Below, piece by piece: positions 18,783-28,504 of a stretch of 64,000 nt of DNA. The notes beneath the pieces are model-generated. The model saw only the letters and a list, made by a program, of their open reading frames with translations. It searched no databases and was not told where the DNA came from. Source of the DNA: Roseovarius nubinhibens ISM (GTDB lineage Bacteria > Pseudomonadota > Alphaproteobacteria > Rhodobacterales > Rhodobacteraceae); NCBI RefSeq assembly GCF_000152625.1, contig NZ_CH724156.1:628966-692965 (forward strand), in the 5' to 3' direction. The position numbers and the translations under genes were made by a program. Within the stretch, counting starts at the first letter, position 1; each line of letters starts with the position of its first letter.

Positions 18783-19568
18783 TTAGACCGTGAGCGTGAA
18801 GAACAGCCGCCGGAAGGGAAAGAGCACCGACCCATCGGCGCGCACCGGATAGGCCACCTGCATCGCCTCTTCATAGCGGCGGATCAATTCGGCCTTTTCA
18901 TCGGCCTCCAGCGCGTTGAGAACGGGGCGCGCATAGGTGCTCTCGGTATAGCGGCGCACGGGATGGCTGCCTTTTTCGGCCACGAGGCGTTGATAATACT
19001 CGGTTTCCCAAAGGCGGAACCGGCCCATCGGCGCCAGCAGCTCGTCATATTTCTGCGGTGCCATGACCCCCGGCGTGCCCATCTTCTCGATCCGGTTGGG
19101 GAACATCTCTTCGCTCAGCGACAGCCACACGCGATGCGAGGGTGCCTTGTTCTGATGCGGCATCTGCACCGCCAGCGTGCCGCCCTTCGCAAGCATCTGC
19201 GCCAGACGCGGCAAGAGCTTTTCATGCTCGCCCACCCAATGCAGCGCCGCATTGGAAAAGATCAGCCCCGGCGCACGGCGCGGATGCCAATCCCGGATAT
19301 CGGCCTGCTGCAGGCTGGCGTAACAGCTCGCGGTGCGGGCCTTTTCAAGCATCGCGGGCGAGGCATCGACCCCGACGATCGATCGGCCCTCTGCCCGCGC
19401 CTTGAGAGCGGGGCCAAGCTGACCATTACCACAGCCCAGATCAATGACATCCCCGGCGGCCATCTGGCCCACCGCGTTCAGCAGATCCAGCCCCGGGCGC
19501 AAGCGGAGATCCCGGAACCGTTCATAGGCACCGGGATTCCAGTCAGGGCTATTGGCCATACCGCTCAC
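18783..19568 (-). CDS. tam: Trans-aconitate 2-methyltransferase Tam
   Basis: SAM-dependent methyltransferase that methylates trans-aconitate, an inhibitor of aconitase. The protein has 261 residues. Motif I is [30 protein letters not shown] and [20 protein letters not shown] are characteristic of Tam. The C-terminal part has YYQRL and [18 protein letters not shown]. The start codon overlaps the ftsH stop by 4 bp (ATGA), which suggests translational coupling with the protease gene. Confidence 0.92.
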   Translation of the reverse strand: MSGMANSPDWNPGAYERFRDLRLRPGLDLLNAVGQMAAGDVIDLGCGNGQLGPALKARAEGRSIVGVDASPAMLEKARTASCYASLQQADIRDWHPRRAPGLIFSNAALHWVGEHEKLLPRLAQMLAKGGTLAVQMPHQNKAPSHRVWLSLSEEMFPNRIEKMGTPGVMAPQKYDELLAPMGRFRLWETEYYQRLVAEKGSHPVRRYTESTYARPVLNALEADEKAELIRRYEEAMQVAYPVRADGSVLFPFRRLFFTLTV

Positions 19569-21484
19569 GCAGAGGGCTCGGGCTCGAGACCGCCGTCACC
19601 GCCACGCGGGGTTTTCGGCTTGGTTTTCGGGATCGCGGTGACCGAGGGCGCATTGCCTTCGTCCGATCCGTCATCCTCGTCATCGCTGAGATGCGGCGGC
19701 TCCCCGCGCATCACGCGCTTGATCTCTTCGCCGGTCAGCGTCTCGTATTCGAGAAGGCCCTGCGCCAGACGCTCGAACTCTTCCTCGTTTTCCGAGATGA
19801 TCTTGAACGCAATGTCATAGCCGTCATCGATGAATTTCTTCACCTCTTGCTCGATCAGCTCCTTGGTATGGGCCGAAACCGAGAGACCGGCAGTGTTGCC
19901 GCTATAACCTTCATGGGCTTCGGCATAATCGACATTGCCGACCTTGTCCGACATGCCATAGCGCAGCACCATGGCCCGGGCGAGCTGGCTCGCCTGTTGA
20001 ATATCGCCCACCGGGCCCGACGACACGCTGTCGGCACCGTATTTGAAAATCTCGGCCGCCTTGCCCGCCATGGTCATAGCAATGCGCTGATGCAGCTCGT
20101 CTTTGAACATCTGCAGCTTGTCGATCTCCGGCAGGCTCATCACCATACCCAGAGCGCCGCCGCGCGGGATGATCGTCGCCTTATAGACCGGATCGCATTT
20201 CGGCAGTTTCAGACCGACGATGGCATGACCAGCCTCGTGATAAGCGGTCTTTTCCTTCTGGTCCTGCGTGAGAACCATCGACCGCCGTTCGGCCCCCATC
20301 ATGACCTTGTCCTTGGCCATCTCGAAATCGTCCATGGTGACAAACCGCCGCCCGATCCGCGCCGCCATGAGCGCCGCCTCGTTTACGAGGTTGGCCAGAT
20401 CCGCGCCCGAGAAGCCGGGCGTGCCGCGCGCGATGATGCGCAGATCGACATCGGGGCCGAGCGGCGTCTTGCGGGCATGCACGCCGAGGATCTTCTCGCG
20501 ACCCTTGATGTCGGGATTGGGCACGGTGACCTGACGGTCAAACCGGCCGGGACGCAGCAGCGCCGGGTCCAGCACATCCTTGCGGTTGGTGGCCGCGATG
20601 ATGATCACGCCTTCATTGGCCTCGAACCCGTCCATTTCGACCAGCAGCTGGTTGAGCGTCTGTTCACGCTCGTCATTGCCGCCGCCATAGCCCGCGCCAC
20701 GATGGCGCCCCACGGCGTCGATCTCATCGATGAAAACGATGCAAGGCGCGTTCTTCTTGGCCTGTTCGAACATGTCGCGGACACGGCTCGCGCCGACACC
20801 GACGAACATCTCGACAAAGTCAGAGCCCGAGATGGTGAAGAAGGGCACACCCGCCTCGCCCGCAATCGCCCGCGCCAGAAGCGTCTTACCGGTGCCCGGA
20901 GGGCCCACCAGCAGCGCGCCTTTGGGGATTTGCCCGCCAAGACGGCTGAATTTCTGCGGATTGCGGAGAAACTCGACGATCTCTTCGAGCTCTTCCTTGG
21001 CCTCATCGATCCCGGCCACATCGTCAAAGGTCACGCGGCCATGTTTCTCGGTGAGCATCTTGGCCTTGGACTTGCCAAAGCCCATCGCGCCGCCTTTGCC
21101 GCCGCCCTGCATCCGGTTCATGAAATAGACCCAGACCGCGATCAGCAGAAGGAAGGGGGCAAGCGTCAGAAGGAAGGCCTGGAACCCGGATTGTTCCTGG
21201 CTTTCGGCCTGAACGGGGATGCCCTTTTCGATGAGAAGCTTGGTCACTTCGGCATCTTCCGGCTTGATCGTCATGTAGTTGACGCCAGCATTATCCTGAA
21301 AGCGCACGGTCTCACCATCGAGCGTGACTTCGCTAACGGTGCCTTCATTGACCGCCGAGACAAACTCGGAATAGGCCAGAGGCTTGCTCTGAAGTGTACT
21401 TCCGGTACCGCTGAACAGGTTGAACAGCGCCACTACCAGCAGGAACAGAACCAGCCAGAAGGCGATCGTGCGTGCATTGCCCAA
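19565..21484 (-). CDS. ftsH: ATP-dependent zinc metalloprotease FtsH
   Basis: Membrane AAA protease for quality control of membrane proteins and turnover of regulators. The start is placed at TTG 21484 ([10 protein letters not shown]) because GGGGAG lies seven bases upstream and this matches the family N-terminus; an in-frame ATG at 21535 would add 17 unlike residues. The result is 639 residues. Transmembrane helices lie at about 7-25 and 101-123, Walker A GPPGTGKT at about 194-201, Walker [12 protein letters not shown], and the zinc site [11 protein letters not shown]. The C-terminus is acidic with a Pro/Lys tail. It lies downstream of tilS. Confidence 0.97.
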   Translation of the reverse strand: MGNARTIAFWLVLFLLVVALFNLFSGTGSTLQSKPLAYSEFVSAVNEGTVSEVTLDGETVRFQDNAGVNYMTIKPEDAEVTKLLIEKGIPVQAESQEQSGFQAFLLTLAPFLLLIAVWVYFMNRMQGGGKGGAMGFGKSKAKMLTEKHGRVTFDDVAGIDEAKEELEEIVEFLRNPQKFSRLGGQIPKGALLVGPPGTGKTLLARAIAGEAGVPFFTISGSDFVEMFVGVGASRVRDMFEQAKKNAPCIVFIDEIDAVGRHRGAGYGGGNDEREQTLNQLLVEMDGFEANEGVIIIAATNRKDVLDPALLRPGRFDRQVTVPNPDIKGREKILGVHARKTPLGPDVDLRIIARGTPGFSGADLANLVNEAALMAARIGRRFVTMDDFEMAKDKVMMGAERRSMVLTQDQKEKTAYHEAGHAIVGLKLPKCDPVYKATIIPRGGALGMVMSLPEIDKLQMFKDELHQRIAMTMAGKAAEIFKYGADSVSSGPVGDIQQASQLARAMVLRYGMSDKVGNVDYAEAHEGYSGNTAGLSVSAHTKELIEQEVKKFIDDGYDIAFKIISENEEEFERLAQGLLEYETLTGEEIKRVMRGEPPHLSDDEDDGSDEGNAPSVTAIPKTKPKTPRGGDGGLEPEPSA

Positions 21485-21565
21485 GGCAAATCTCCCCAAA
21501 ACATATGTCGGCCCCGCATCTAGCACAGGGGGCATAGGTCTTAAATAGCAATCCTGCCGGGTTGT

Positions 21566-22825
21566 TCAATGCGACAGAAGCGTGTCATTCAAATCCCGTC
21601 GCGACCGGAGGCATTCCGCCGACCATCCCTCAGATTGCCCCAGCCCGGCCAAGGGCGCCGCGATGAGCTGCCCGTCGCGCCAGACGGCGGGCGACGCGAT
21701 CAGGCTCGCCGCGGGATAGCCTGCCTGTCGCCGGTCAGGACAGAGCGACAGCGAGGCCTCTCCCAGCGCGCGGATGCGATCCTCTGGCTCAAACGGGCCG
21801 GAGACCTGCCAGCGACCATCCCAGAGCGTCCCCGGACAGGCTTCGAGATCCGCCACAGCGGCCCATTCCCGGGTGATCCGAATGTAATCACGACGCGGGA
21901 TGTTGCGGCAGCCATGCAATGTCATCGCCTCCTCGCGCTGCAGCGCCTCGAGCAGTGCCTCGACCGCCGCGCCGCGCGCTGGATAGCCATGGCCAGAGAC
22001 CCAACGCAGCGCCGCTTGCAAGATGCGCCTTTGGATGTCCCTGCGTTCCTCACCCCATGCCTGCGCGTCGATGACCAGATCGCCTGCATCGAATTGCACC
22101 AACCGCTCTGCGGCCTCTTGCGCCACATGGCCGATGGTCGCGCGCGCCTCCCGCAGATAGCCCGCCACCTTGGCTAAGGCCTCGACCTCGACGCCTGCGC
22201 TCTCCAGCGCGGACAATGCCGCACGTGTCCGCACCCGGGCGTATTGAGGATCCTCATTGCTCGGGTCATCGGCCCAACCGATATCTCGCCGCCGCAAATA
22301 GGCCCGAAGGCTTTCGCGCGAAACGCCCAAGAGAGGCCGGTGCAGGGTCATCGCACCACGTGCGGTCCGCGCGCCCATGCCGGCCAGCCCGTCGAGCCCC
22401 GCCCCGCGCGCCAAACGCATGACGAGGGTCTCCGCCTGATCATTCTGGGTGTGCCCCAAGACGAGATCGTGAATATCGTGGCTTAGCGCCCAGTCGGCCA
22501 TCAGATCATATCGCGCCCGGCGGGCCGCATCAGACAGGTTGCCCTGCCCGTCCCAGCCCTGCCACTCAAGACAGTGATGCGGCAGAGCGAGCTCGGCACA
22601 AAGCTGCGCCACCGCTTCCGCCTCGTGGGCCGCTGCCGCCCGCAACCCATGATCCACGGTGACCGCATAGAGGGAGACCTCGCGCCCTTGGGCCCAGTCC
22701 TTCAGCCCAAGCAATAGCGCGGTGGAATCGCTTCCGCCCGAAACGGCGACAGCCATCCGGGCGGGAGAACTCTTGGAAAAATGGGCCTCTAACGCGTCGC
22801 AAAGCAACGCCTGAGGGTGGCTCAT
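21566..22825 (-). CDS. tilS: tRNA(Ile)-lysidine synthase TilS
   Basis: Modifies C34 of the CAU-anticodon isoleucine tRNA to lysidine, an essential decoding step. The protein has 419 residues. The PP-loop VAVSGGSDSTALLLG lies at about 26-40 (SGGSDS 29-34); TVDHGLR, LGHTQNDQAETLVMRLARG and RPLLGVSRESLRAYL are TilS signatures. The start overlaps the cpoB stop by 4 bp, so it is translated as part of the tol-pal operon. FtsH follows after about 80 bp. Confidence 0.95.
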   Translation of the reverse strand: MSHPQALLCDALEAHFSKSSPARMAVAVSGGSDSTALLLGLKDWAQGREVSLYAVTVDHGLRAAAAHEAEAVAQLCAELALPHHCLEWQGWDGQGNLSDAARRARYDLMADWALSHDIHDLVLGHTQNDQAETLVMRLARGAGLDGLAGMGARTARGAMTLHRPLLGVSRESLRAYLRRRDIGWADDPSNEDPQYARVRTRAALSALESAGVEVEALAKVAGYLREARATIGHVAQEAAERLVQFDAGDLVIDAQAWGEERRDIQRRILQAALRWVSGHGYPARGAAVEALLEALQREEAMTLHGCRNIPRRDYIRITREWAAVADLEACPGTLWDGRWQVSGPFEPEDRIRALGEASLSLCPDRRQAGYPAASLIASPAVWRDGQLIAAPLAGLGQSEGWSAECLRSRRDLNDTLLSH

Positions 22826-23664
22826 GAACAGCCCAGTTCGGCCATCGTCCCCTGCGCCTCGGCCACGGCGGGCGATCCGGGGTAACGTTCCCCCACTTCG
22901 GTCAGGGTGACACAGGCCTCATTGGTCTGGCCAATCCGTCCCAATGTGCGCCCGAGACGGTAGAGTGCCGTCGAGGCGGCCGGGCCCTCTCGATCCGCCG
23001 AGAAGGTGTCGAGATAGGCCCGTGCGGCCCCGGTCAGATCGCCTTCGGCCTCAAGTGCCTGCCCACGCAAGACTCCCGCCTGCCCGCTGAGCGGACCGCC
23101 GGGATAGGCCGTCTGAAAGGCCGAGAACAGCTCGGCCGCCTTGGCCGTGTTGCCAGCATCGAGCTCGGCCTTGGCCCGATCGAAATCGGACTGTTCGCCG
23201 ATGGCGAGCTCGGTCTGTGCCTCGCCGGTGGCAGCCGTGCCGCCACCAAGCGCTGCCGCCCCGCCGGTGCTGCCTTGGATGGCCTCACCGCCCAAGGTCG
23301 AGGTTTCGCCGAGCTTGCTCACGTCGCCGCCCTCAAGCTCGACCAAACGAAACTCGAGATCGCCGATCCGGTTGGTGCCGTCGCTGACCACGCGGTTGAT
23401 GTGCAGCTCGAGCTCTTCGGTGTTGGCCGTGAGCCGCTGCAGCTCGCTCTCGATGGCGTTGACGCGCGCGATGACCGAGCCGCCGCCGGTGGCGGTGGCC
23501 GCCCCGCCGGTCGTGCTCAGCTCGCGCTTCAGCTTCTGGATTTCGACATGCAGCACGGTAAGCTCTTGCCGAATATCGGCCAGTGTTTCAGTCCGGGACT
23601 GCGCCCCGACCGCCACAGGCATCGCCATCAGGACGACACATGACAGGATAGTCCAATACCGCAT
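22822..23664 (-). CDS. cpoB: Tol-Pal cell division coordinator CpoB (YbgF)
   Basis: The 280-residue periplasmic protein has a signal peptide ending near VAVGAQS. A coiled-coil trimerisation region follows (about 28-115: LADIRQELTVLHVEIQKLK), then a Gly/Ala-rich linker and a C-terminal TPR domain (about 155-278: DFDRAKAELDAGNTAKAAEL). It coordinates peptidoglycan synthesis with outer-membrane constriction through TolA. It lies directly after pal (20 bp). Confidence 0.93.
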   Translation of the reverse strand: MRYWTILSCVVLMAMPVAVGAQSRTETLADIRQELTVLHVEIQKLKRELSTTGGAATATGGGSVIARVNAIESELQRLTANTEELELHINRVVSDGTNRIGDLEFRLVELEGGDVSKLGETSTLGGEAIQGSTGGAAALGGGTAATGEAQTELAIGEQSDFDRAKAELDAGNTAKAAELFSAFQTAYPGGPLSGQAGVLRGQALEAEGDLTGAARAYLDTFSADREGPAASTALYRLGRTLGRIGQTNEACVTLTEVGERYPGSPAVAEAQGTMAELGCS

Positions 23665-23684
23665 TTCTCAATCTCCCGTTCGGC

Positions 23685-24200
23685 TTAGACGCCCGCGCCG
23701 GCCGAAATCACCGTGACCGACCGCCGGTTTTGCGCATAGCAGCTTTCTTCGCTGCAAATCTCGATCGGGCGCTCCTTGCCATAGCTGATCACCTTGAGAC
23801 GGGTCGACGGCACGCCTTGGCTGATCAGGTATTCCTGGACCGAATTGGCCCGCCGCGCACCAAGCGCGAGGTTGTATTCGCGCGTGCCCTGCTCATCCGC
23901 GTGACCTTCGATCAGCGCGTCATAATCGGTGTTGCGCAGCAGCCATTGTGCCTGACCGTTGAGCGTCTGCTGTGCGGTCGAGGTCAGCGTGTGCTGATCG
24001 ACGGGAAAGAGGACGCGGTCCCCGACTGTCTGGCTGAAATAGGCGGGCGAAGTCGGATCCGATGCCGAGCCCGCAATCACGCCCGAATTGGCCCCTGTGC
24101 CGTTGAGATCGACAGTGCTGTCCCCGAACCGGTCCGGGCTGGAACAAGCTGCCAGAAGCAGACCTGTCCCGAGGATCATCGCCTTTTGAAACGTCTTCAT
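23685..24200 (-). CDS. pal: Peptidoglycan-associated lipoprotein Pal
   Basis: The start is ATG 24200 (MKTFQKAMILG); the preceding in-frame codons are not family-like and GGGGCA lies before it. The 171-residue outer-membrane lipoprotein has the lipobox LLAAC and an OmpA-type peptidoglycan-binding domain with LIEGHADEQGTREYNLALG and AQNRRSV. Two C-terminal cysteines (CSEESC) may form a disulfide. Pal tethers the outer membrane to the cell wall and is mobilised by TolB. Confidence 0.97.
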   Translation of the reverse strand: MKTFQKAMILGTGLLLAACSSPDRFGDSTVDLNGTGANSGVIAGSASDPTSPAYFSQTVGDRVLFPVDQHTLTSTAQQTLNGQAQWLLRNTDYDALIEGHADEQGTREYNLALGARRANSVQEYLISQGVPSTRLKVISYGKERPIEICSEESCYAQNRRSVTVISAGAGV

Positions 24201-24310
24201 TTTAGTGCCCCGCTCGCGTTTGTTGGTCGTCGGTGTGGTTTTCATCTTGCCTAAGCCCTTATCTATCACAGCCCAAGCTTTATGGGAATCGTCATGCAGG
24301 TCCCGGCGAA

Positions 24311-25636
24311 TTATTGCAAAGGCGACCAGCTCGGGTCGCTCGCACCGCCCGGTGTCTGGACCTGCCGCAGGTTGCGCCCGGTGATATCAACGGACCACAG
24401 CCGCGACTGCCCCTGCGCGCCTTGGGTTTCCCGGGTGAACATGATCACCCGGCCATTCGGCGACCAAGTCGGCCCCTCGTCGAGGAAGGACGCGGTCAAG
24501 AGCCGCTCTTCCTCACCATTCACCCGCATGACACCGATATGGAACCGGCCCTTGGATTGCTTGGTAAAGGCGATGTAATCCCCACGCGGCGACCAGACCG
24601 GCGTGCCATATTGGCCGGTGCCACCGCTGATCCGCCGGGCTTCGCCGCCCTGAGCGTTCATCACATAGATCTGGTTCGTCCCGCTGCGATCGCTTTCAAA
24701 GACGATCTGGCGGCCATCTGGGCTAAAGCTCGGGGCGGTCTCGATCGACGGCGCATTGGTCAGGCGCTGGCTCGCCCCCGTGGCAATGTCCATCGTATAG
24801 ATGTCGGTGTTGCCACCCTGGATCAGCGAATAGACCACCGTGCGGCCATCCGGGCTAAAGCGCGGCGCAAAGCTCATCGTGCCATCTTGGCTCTCCAAGA
24901 GGCGGCGGCTCACGCTTGCCACGTCGAGAACATAGACCCGGGGGAAGCCGCTTTCATAGCTTGTATAGAGCACCCGGTCGCCCGTGGGCGAGAACCGCGG
25001 GGCAAGCACGATGGACGAGCTGTCGGTCAGGTATTTCAGGTTCGCACCGTCGTAATCCATGATCGAGAGACGCTTGGCACGGTTATCCTTGGGTCCGGTC
25101 TCGGACACGAAAACGACGCGGCTGTCGAAATAGCCGCCCTCCCCGGTGATCCGGCTATAGACCTGATCCGCCACCTTATGCGCGATCCGCCGCCAGCCAT
25201 CGACCGTGCCGACAAATTGCAACCCGCTGCCGAGCTCTTGCCCCGCAAACACGTCCCAGACGCGGAACTTGGCCGTCACCCGGCCCGTTCCGTCGACGGC
25301 CACGGCCCCGGTGACAAGCGCCTGCGCGTTGATCGCTTTCCAATCGGCAAATTGCACCGGGCTCGAAAAGCTGGTGACGCGGCTGATGAACGCGTCTTGG
25401 GAAATCTCGCGAAAGAGCCCGGTGCCCGAGAGATCGGCCGCCACGACCCGCGCGATATTGCGCGACAATTCTTCGGCAGCGCCGCTTTCAGGGACGAAAT
25501 CCGGCACGGCAAAAGGCATCGGTTCGATCACCCCTTCCTTGATCTCGAGCCGCAGGGGACCGTCCTGGGCCTGCAGAGCCGGAGCCTGAAACGCCACCAG
25601 ACAGGCCAGCGCGAGTGTCATCATGCGATACATCAT
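24311..25636 (-). CDS. tolB: Tol-Pal system beta-propeller protein TolB
   Basis: The start is ATG 25636 ([13 protein letters not shown]), which overlaps the tolA stop by 4 bp. The periplasmic protein has about 441 residues, with a signal peptide ending near ALQAQ, an N-terminal domain (about 22-160) and a six-bladed propeller. The WD40-like repeats include [35 protein letters not shown] and [20 protein letters not shown]. It links Pal to TolA. Confidence 0.97.
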   Translation of the reverse strand: MMYRMMTLALACLVAFQAPALQAQDGPLRLEIKEGVIEPMPFAVPDFVPESGAAEELSRNIARVVAADLSGTGLFREISQDAFISRVTSFSSPVQFADWKAINAQALVTGAVAVDGTGRVTAKFRVWDVFAGQELGSGLQFVGTVDGWRRIAHKVADQVYSRITGEGGYFDSRVVFVSETGPKDNRAKRLSIMDYDGANLKYLTDSSSIVLAPRFSPTGDRVLYTSYESGFPRVYVLDVASVSRRLLESQDGTMSFAPRFSPDGRTVVYSLIQGGNTDIYTMDIATGASQRLTNAPSIETAPSFSPDGRQIVFESDRSGTNQIYVMNAQGGEARRISGGTGQYGTPVWSPRGDYIAFTKQSKGRFHIGVMRVNGEEERLLTASFLDEGPTWSPNGRVIMFTRETQGAQGQSRLWSVDITGRNLRQVQTPGGASDPSWSPLQ

Positions 25637-26787
25637 TTGATCCTCATATTCTCCGGGTTGAAGGTCATCTCGATGGTTTTCCACTGACCGTATTTCTCAA
25701 TCGGCAAGTTGAACCCACTACTGCCACAGCGAATGATCGCCCGGCGCGCCGCCTCAAAGGCCTGCCCCGCCGCCGCAGCGCTGCCGCCGCTTGATCCGAT
25801 CATCTTGATTGACCCGTTTATCGGTTTGCTATCTTCGCCCATATCGACCGTCACCACCACCGTGGTGCCGAGCGCCTCGGTGCTGAGAGACCCCACGTTC
25901 CAGCAGGACTGCACCGCCACGCGCAGCGCGTCTTTTTCACCGCCCGTCAGGGGCGGCCCGCTCGGCGCGGTGTCGGGCGCAGGCTCACTCGCCTGCCCCA
26001 AAGCCGCAGCTAGCGCGTCCTGCACCGCGGAATTATCCGTCTCTGCGGGCTTCGGCGTCGCCGGTTTCGGCGTTTCGGGCTGGGTTTCCGGTTTGGCCTC
26101 AGCGGCTTGCGTGGGCCGCTCGGGGCGGGTCTTGGGCCGCATCGACGCGGTGGGGGCGATAGGACCACCGCCCTCTTCGGCCTCGGTCACGATCTCGGTC
26201 GCGGCCTCTTCGGGCGCGGTTGCCTCGGCTTCTTCGCGCTGCGTCGTGGCTGTGTCATCTGCCACAACCTCTTCGCGCACGACATCGTCGATGGCCGTTT
26301 CCGGCTCGGGCGGGGCGACCTGTTCCGGGGCCACACGGGGGGCCGGACGCGGTTTGGGGCGCAGGGATTTCTCGGGCAGCAGAACCGCCGTGTCCTGCGG
26401 CGGGCTCGGCAGGACGGGGGCCGTATCCTCGACCTGCGCCTCGGGGCGCGGCGTCGGGGCGGGCGGCTCCGGCGTCGGGTCCGGGGTGATCGGTTCGGCC
26501 GGTGTCGGTGGGGTCTGTGCCGTCTCCGCATCCGTCTGTGACGAAAGCGCCGGTGCCGGCGGCTCGACCGTCTCGGGCGGGGTCGGCTCGGTCACGGAAG
26601 ACGCCGCATTGGGCGCGCGTTCCACCGCCATCAACGCCTCGAATTCCTCTGTCGAAATCGCCGTCACCTGGGTCACCTCAAACGGGATCGGATCGGTGTT
26701 GAACGCACCGCCAAAGAGCAGCCAACCGATCAACACGGTATGCCCTGCCCCTGATATAATCTGACCCGTGTTCATGGCGGTGGCCAT
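25633..26787 (-). CDS. tolA: Tol-Pal system energy-transducing protein TolA
   Basis: The 384-residue protein has one N-terminal membrane anchor (about 9-28). A long Pro/Glu/Thr/Ala-rich periplasmic rod follows (about 55-265), then a TonB/TolA C-terminal domain (about 285-380) with [20 protein letters not shown] and AARRAIIRC. The rod is proline-rich rather than the Ala/Lys helix of enterobacterial TolA, as is usual in alphaproteobacteria. It overlaps tolR by 1 bp and tolB by 4 bp. The low-complexity middle produces long false ORFs on the other strand. Confidence 0.93.
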   Translation of the reverse strand: MATAMNTGQIISGAGHTVLIGWLLFGGAFNTDPIPFEVTQVTAISTEEFEALMAVERAPNAASSVTEPTPPETVEPPAPALSSQTDAETAQTPPTPAEPITPDPTPEPPAPTPRPEAQVEDTAPVLPSPPQDTAVLLPEKSLRPKPRPAPRVAPEQVAPPEPETAIDDVVREEVVADDTATTQREEAEATAPEEAATEIVTEAEEGGGPIAPTASMRPKTRPERPTQAAEAKPETQPETPKPATPKPAETDNSAVQDALAAALGQASEPAPDTAPSGPPLTGGEKDALRVAVQSCWNVGSLSTEALGTTVVVTVDMGEDSKPINGSIKMIGSSGGSAAAAGQAFEAARRAIIRCGSSGFNLPIEKYGQWKTIEMTFNPENMRIK

Positions 26788-27260
26788 CAGTTGCTCGCAT
26801 TATCCAGTGTCGGACCACCAGCATCCGTCACGAGCCCGATATCGTCGAACCCACCCCGGTTGAGCGCGCCCATGACCTGCACGACATCCGCATAGGGCAC
26901 AGCCCCATCGGCGCGCAGGAAGACCTTGCTGCCGTCACGCTCTGCCGCGATGGCGCGCAGCTTGCTCACCAGCTCGTCACGGGCCACTTCGGTCGTCTGG
27001 ATCATCACGACGCCCTCGGCAGTGATGGTAATCGCCAGCGGCTCTTCCTGTTCCCCGGCAAGCGCATTGGCGGCGGTTTTCGGCAACTCGACCGGCACGC
27101 CCACCGTCATCAACGGGGCAGCCACCATGAAGATGATCAAGAGCACCAGCATGACGTCGACAAAGGGCGTCACGTTGATCTCGGCCATCGGGCGTGACCG
27201 GCCGCGCCCGCGGCGTCGGCGGCCACCACCTCCGGTTTTTTGAACCACACCCGCGCCCAT
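26787..27260 (-). CDS. tolR: Tol-Pal system proton-channel subunit TolR
   Basis: The 157-residue ExbD/TolR family protein begins with a Gly/Arg-rich cytoplasmic stretch, followed by PMAEINVTPFVDVMLVLLII. The channel aspartate (PFVDVMLVLL) is intact in the single membrane helix. The periplasmic domain includes VFLRADGAVPYADVVQVMG. With TolQ it converts proton motive force to TolA movement. It starts 3 bp after tolQ. Confidence 0.96.
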   Translation of the reverse strand: MGAGVVQKTGGGGRRRRGRGRSRPMAEINVTPFVDVMLVLLIIFMVAAPLMTVGVPVELPKTAANALAGEQEEPLAITITAEGVVMIQTTEVARDELVSKLRAIAAERDGSKVFLRADGAVPYADVVQVMGALNRGGFDDIGLVTDAGGPTLDNASN

Positions 27261-27263
27261 GGC

Positions 27264-27959
27264 TCAGCTATCCAACTGACGGCTGAGAATGGTCGCGAAC
27301 TCGTCGGCGAAGGCCTCGTAGCCTGCGACGATCCGGTCCACATCCGCGCTGAGCTTGTTGTAGAAAATCACCGCCGGGATCGCGGCGAGAAGACCGAGCC
27401 CGGTCGCAAGAAGCGCCTCGGCGATACCCGGTGCCACGACGGCGAGGTTGGTGTTCTGTTCCTCGGCGATGCCGATAAAGGCGTGCATGATCCCCCAGAC
27501 GGTGCCGAAGAGACCGACGAAGGGCGCGGTCGAACCGACCGTGGCGAGCACCGACAGCCCGCTCTGCAAATCTTCGCTTTCCTTGACGATGGCCACATCC
27601 ATCGACCGGTCGATCCGGGCGGTGGCATTGGCGATCATCCCGCCGTCATTGCGGTGGCTGCGGCGCCATTCGGTCATGCCGGCGGCGAACACCCTCTCGG
27701 ATTGTCCACTGGCCTCGGTGCCGATCTCGTCAAAGAGTTCATCCAGCGGCTCGCCAGACCAGAATCGCTGATCGAAACGTTCGGCCTCGGCCCGGGCCTT
27801 GCGATACATGATGAGTTTTTGAATGATGATCGACCATGCCCAAAAGGATGCGATGATCAACATCAGCATGACCAATTTAACAACAATCGTTGCTCGCGCG
27901 AAAAGCGCCCACATGGAGAAGTCCATCTCCTGTGCCAACGCCAGAGTTTCTGCTTCCAT
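27264..27959 (-). CDS. tolQ: Tol-Pal system proton-channel subunit TolQ
   Basis: The 231-residue MotA/TolQ/ExbB family protein has a first membrane helix at about 17-43 and two further helices forming the channel. They include LSVLATVGSTAPFVGLFGTV and VVAPGIAEALLATGLGLLAA. It is the first of the tightly packed tolQRAB genes. A 116-bp gap separates it from ybgC upstream. Confidence 0.96.
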   Translation of the reverse strand: MEAETLALAQEMDFSMWALFARATIVVKLVMLMLIIASFWAWSIIIQKLIMYRKARAEAERFDQRFWSGEPLDELFDEIGTEASGQSERVFAAGMTEWRRSHRNDGGMIANATARIDRSMDVAIVKESEDLQSGLSVLATVGSTAPFVGLFGTVWGIMHAFIGIAEEQNTNLAVVAPGIAEALLATGLGLLAAIPAVIFYNKLSADVDRIVAGYEAFADEFATILSRQLDS

Positions 27960-28075
27960 CTGCCTGCTCTTTTTGTGGTGGCCGTTTTTTATTTGGCCTT
28001 GTTTTGCAGGAAATCTAGCGCAGTTTCACGGGGAAAGCCAATAACAAGCGCATCATGCGCGGCAAAATACCGTTC

Positions 28076-28504
28076 TTAGTGCAGCAGCAGGCGGATATTC
28101 GCCGGGAGACGCACGGGTTGGCCAGCGTCACTGATGCAGACGATCGTCACCACGGCCGAGAAAATCAGGTCCTCGCCGCGCATGACTTGTTGCTCCATCA
28201 TCAGCCGCGCGCCAGAGACGGAGAGGCAGCGGGTGAGGACCTCGAGCTGGTCGTCGAATTTCGCGGCCATGAGGTAATCGGCCTCGACGCGGCGGACGGC
28301 GAAGGCGATGCCGTCTTCTTTCATCGCGACCTGATCGACGCCGAGGCCCCGGACCCAGTCGCTGCGGGCGCGTTCGATGAATTTGAGGTAATTGGCGTGG
28401 TAAACGATGCCGCCCATGTCGGTGTCTTCATAGTAGACACGGACCGAAAACCGGTGTTCGTCGCCGGGACGGGAGAGGGTAACAGATTGTAATTGCTTGG
28501 TCAT
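28076..28504 (-). CDS. ybgC: Tol-Pal-associated acyl-CoA thioesterase YbgC
   Basis: The 142-residue hotdog-fold thioesterase has the signature VRVYYEDTDMGGIVYHANYL with the catalytic Asp. FIERARSDWVRGLG and MMEQQVMRGEDLIFSA follow. The gene is conserved at the head of tol-pal operons and acts on acyl-CoA or acyl-ACP linked to phospholipid metabolism. Here its ATG overlaps the pxpC stop (ATGA), so it may be translated from a transcript that also carries 5-oxoprolinase genes. Confidence 0.94.
   Translation of the reverse strand: MTKQLQSVTLSRPGDEHRFSVRVYYEDTDMGGIVYHANYLKFIERARSDWVRGLGVDQVAMKEDGIAFAVRRVEADYLMAAKFDDQLEVLTRCLSVSGARLMMEQQVMRGEDLIFSAVVTIVCISDAGQPVRLPANIRLLLH

Noticed and set aside
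19691-21523. A 610-residue open frame on the + strand
   Set aside because: Antisense to ftsH, whose motifs are complete; the product has shadow composition.
26187-26764. Several Pro/Arg- or Ser/Gly-rich frames over tolA
   Set aside because: They arise from the repetitive Pro/Glu codons of the TolA rod.
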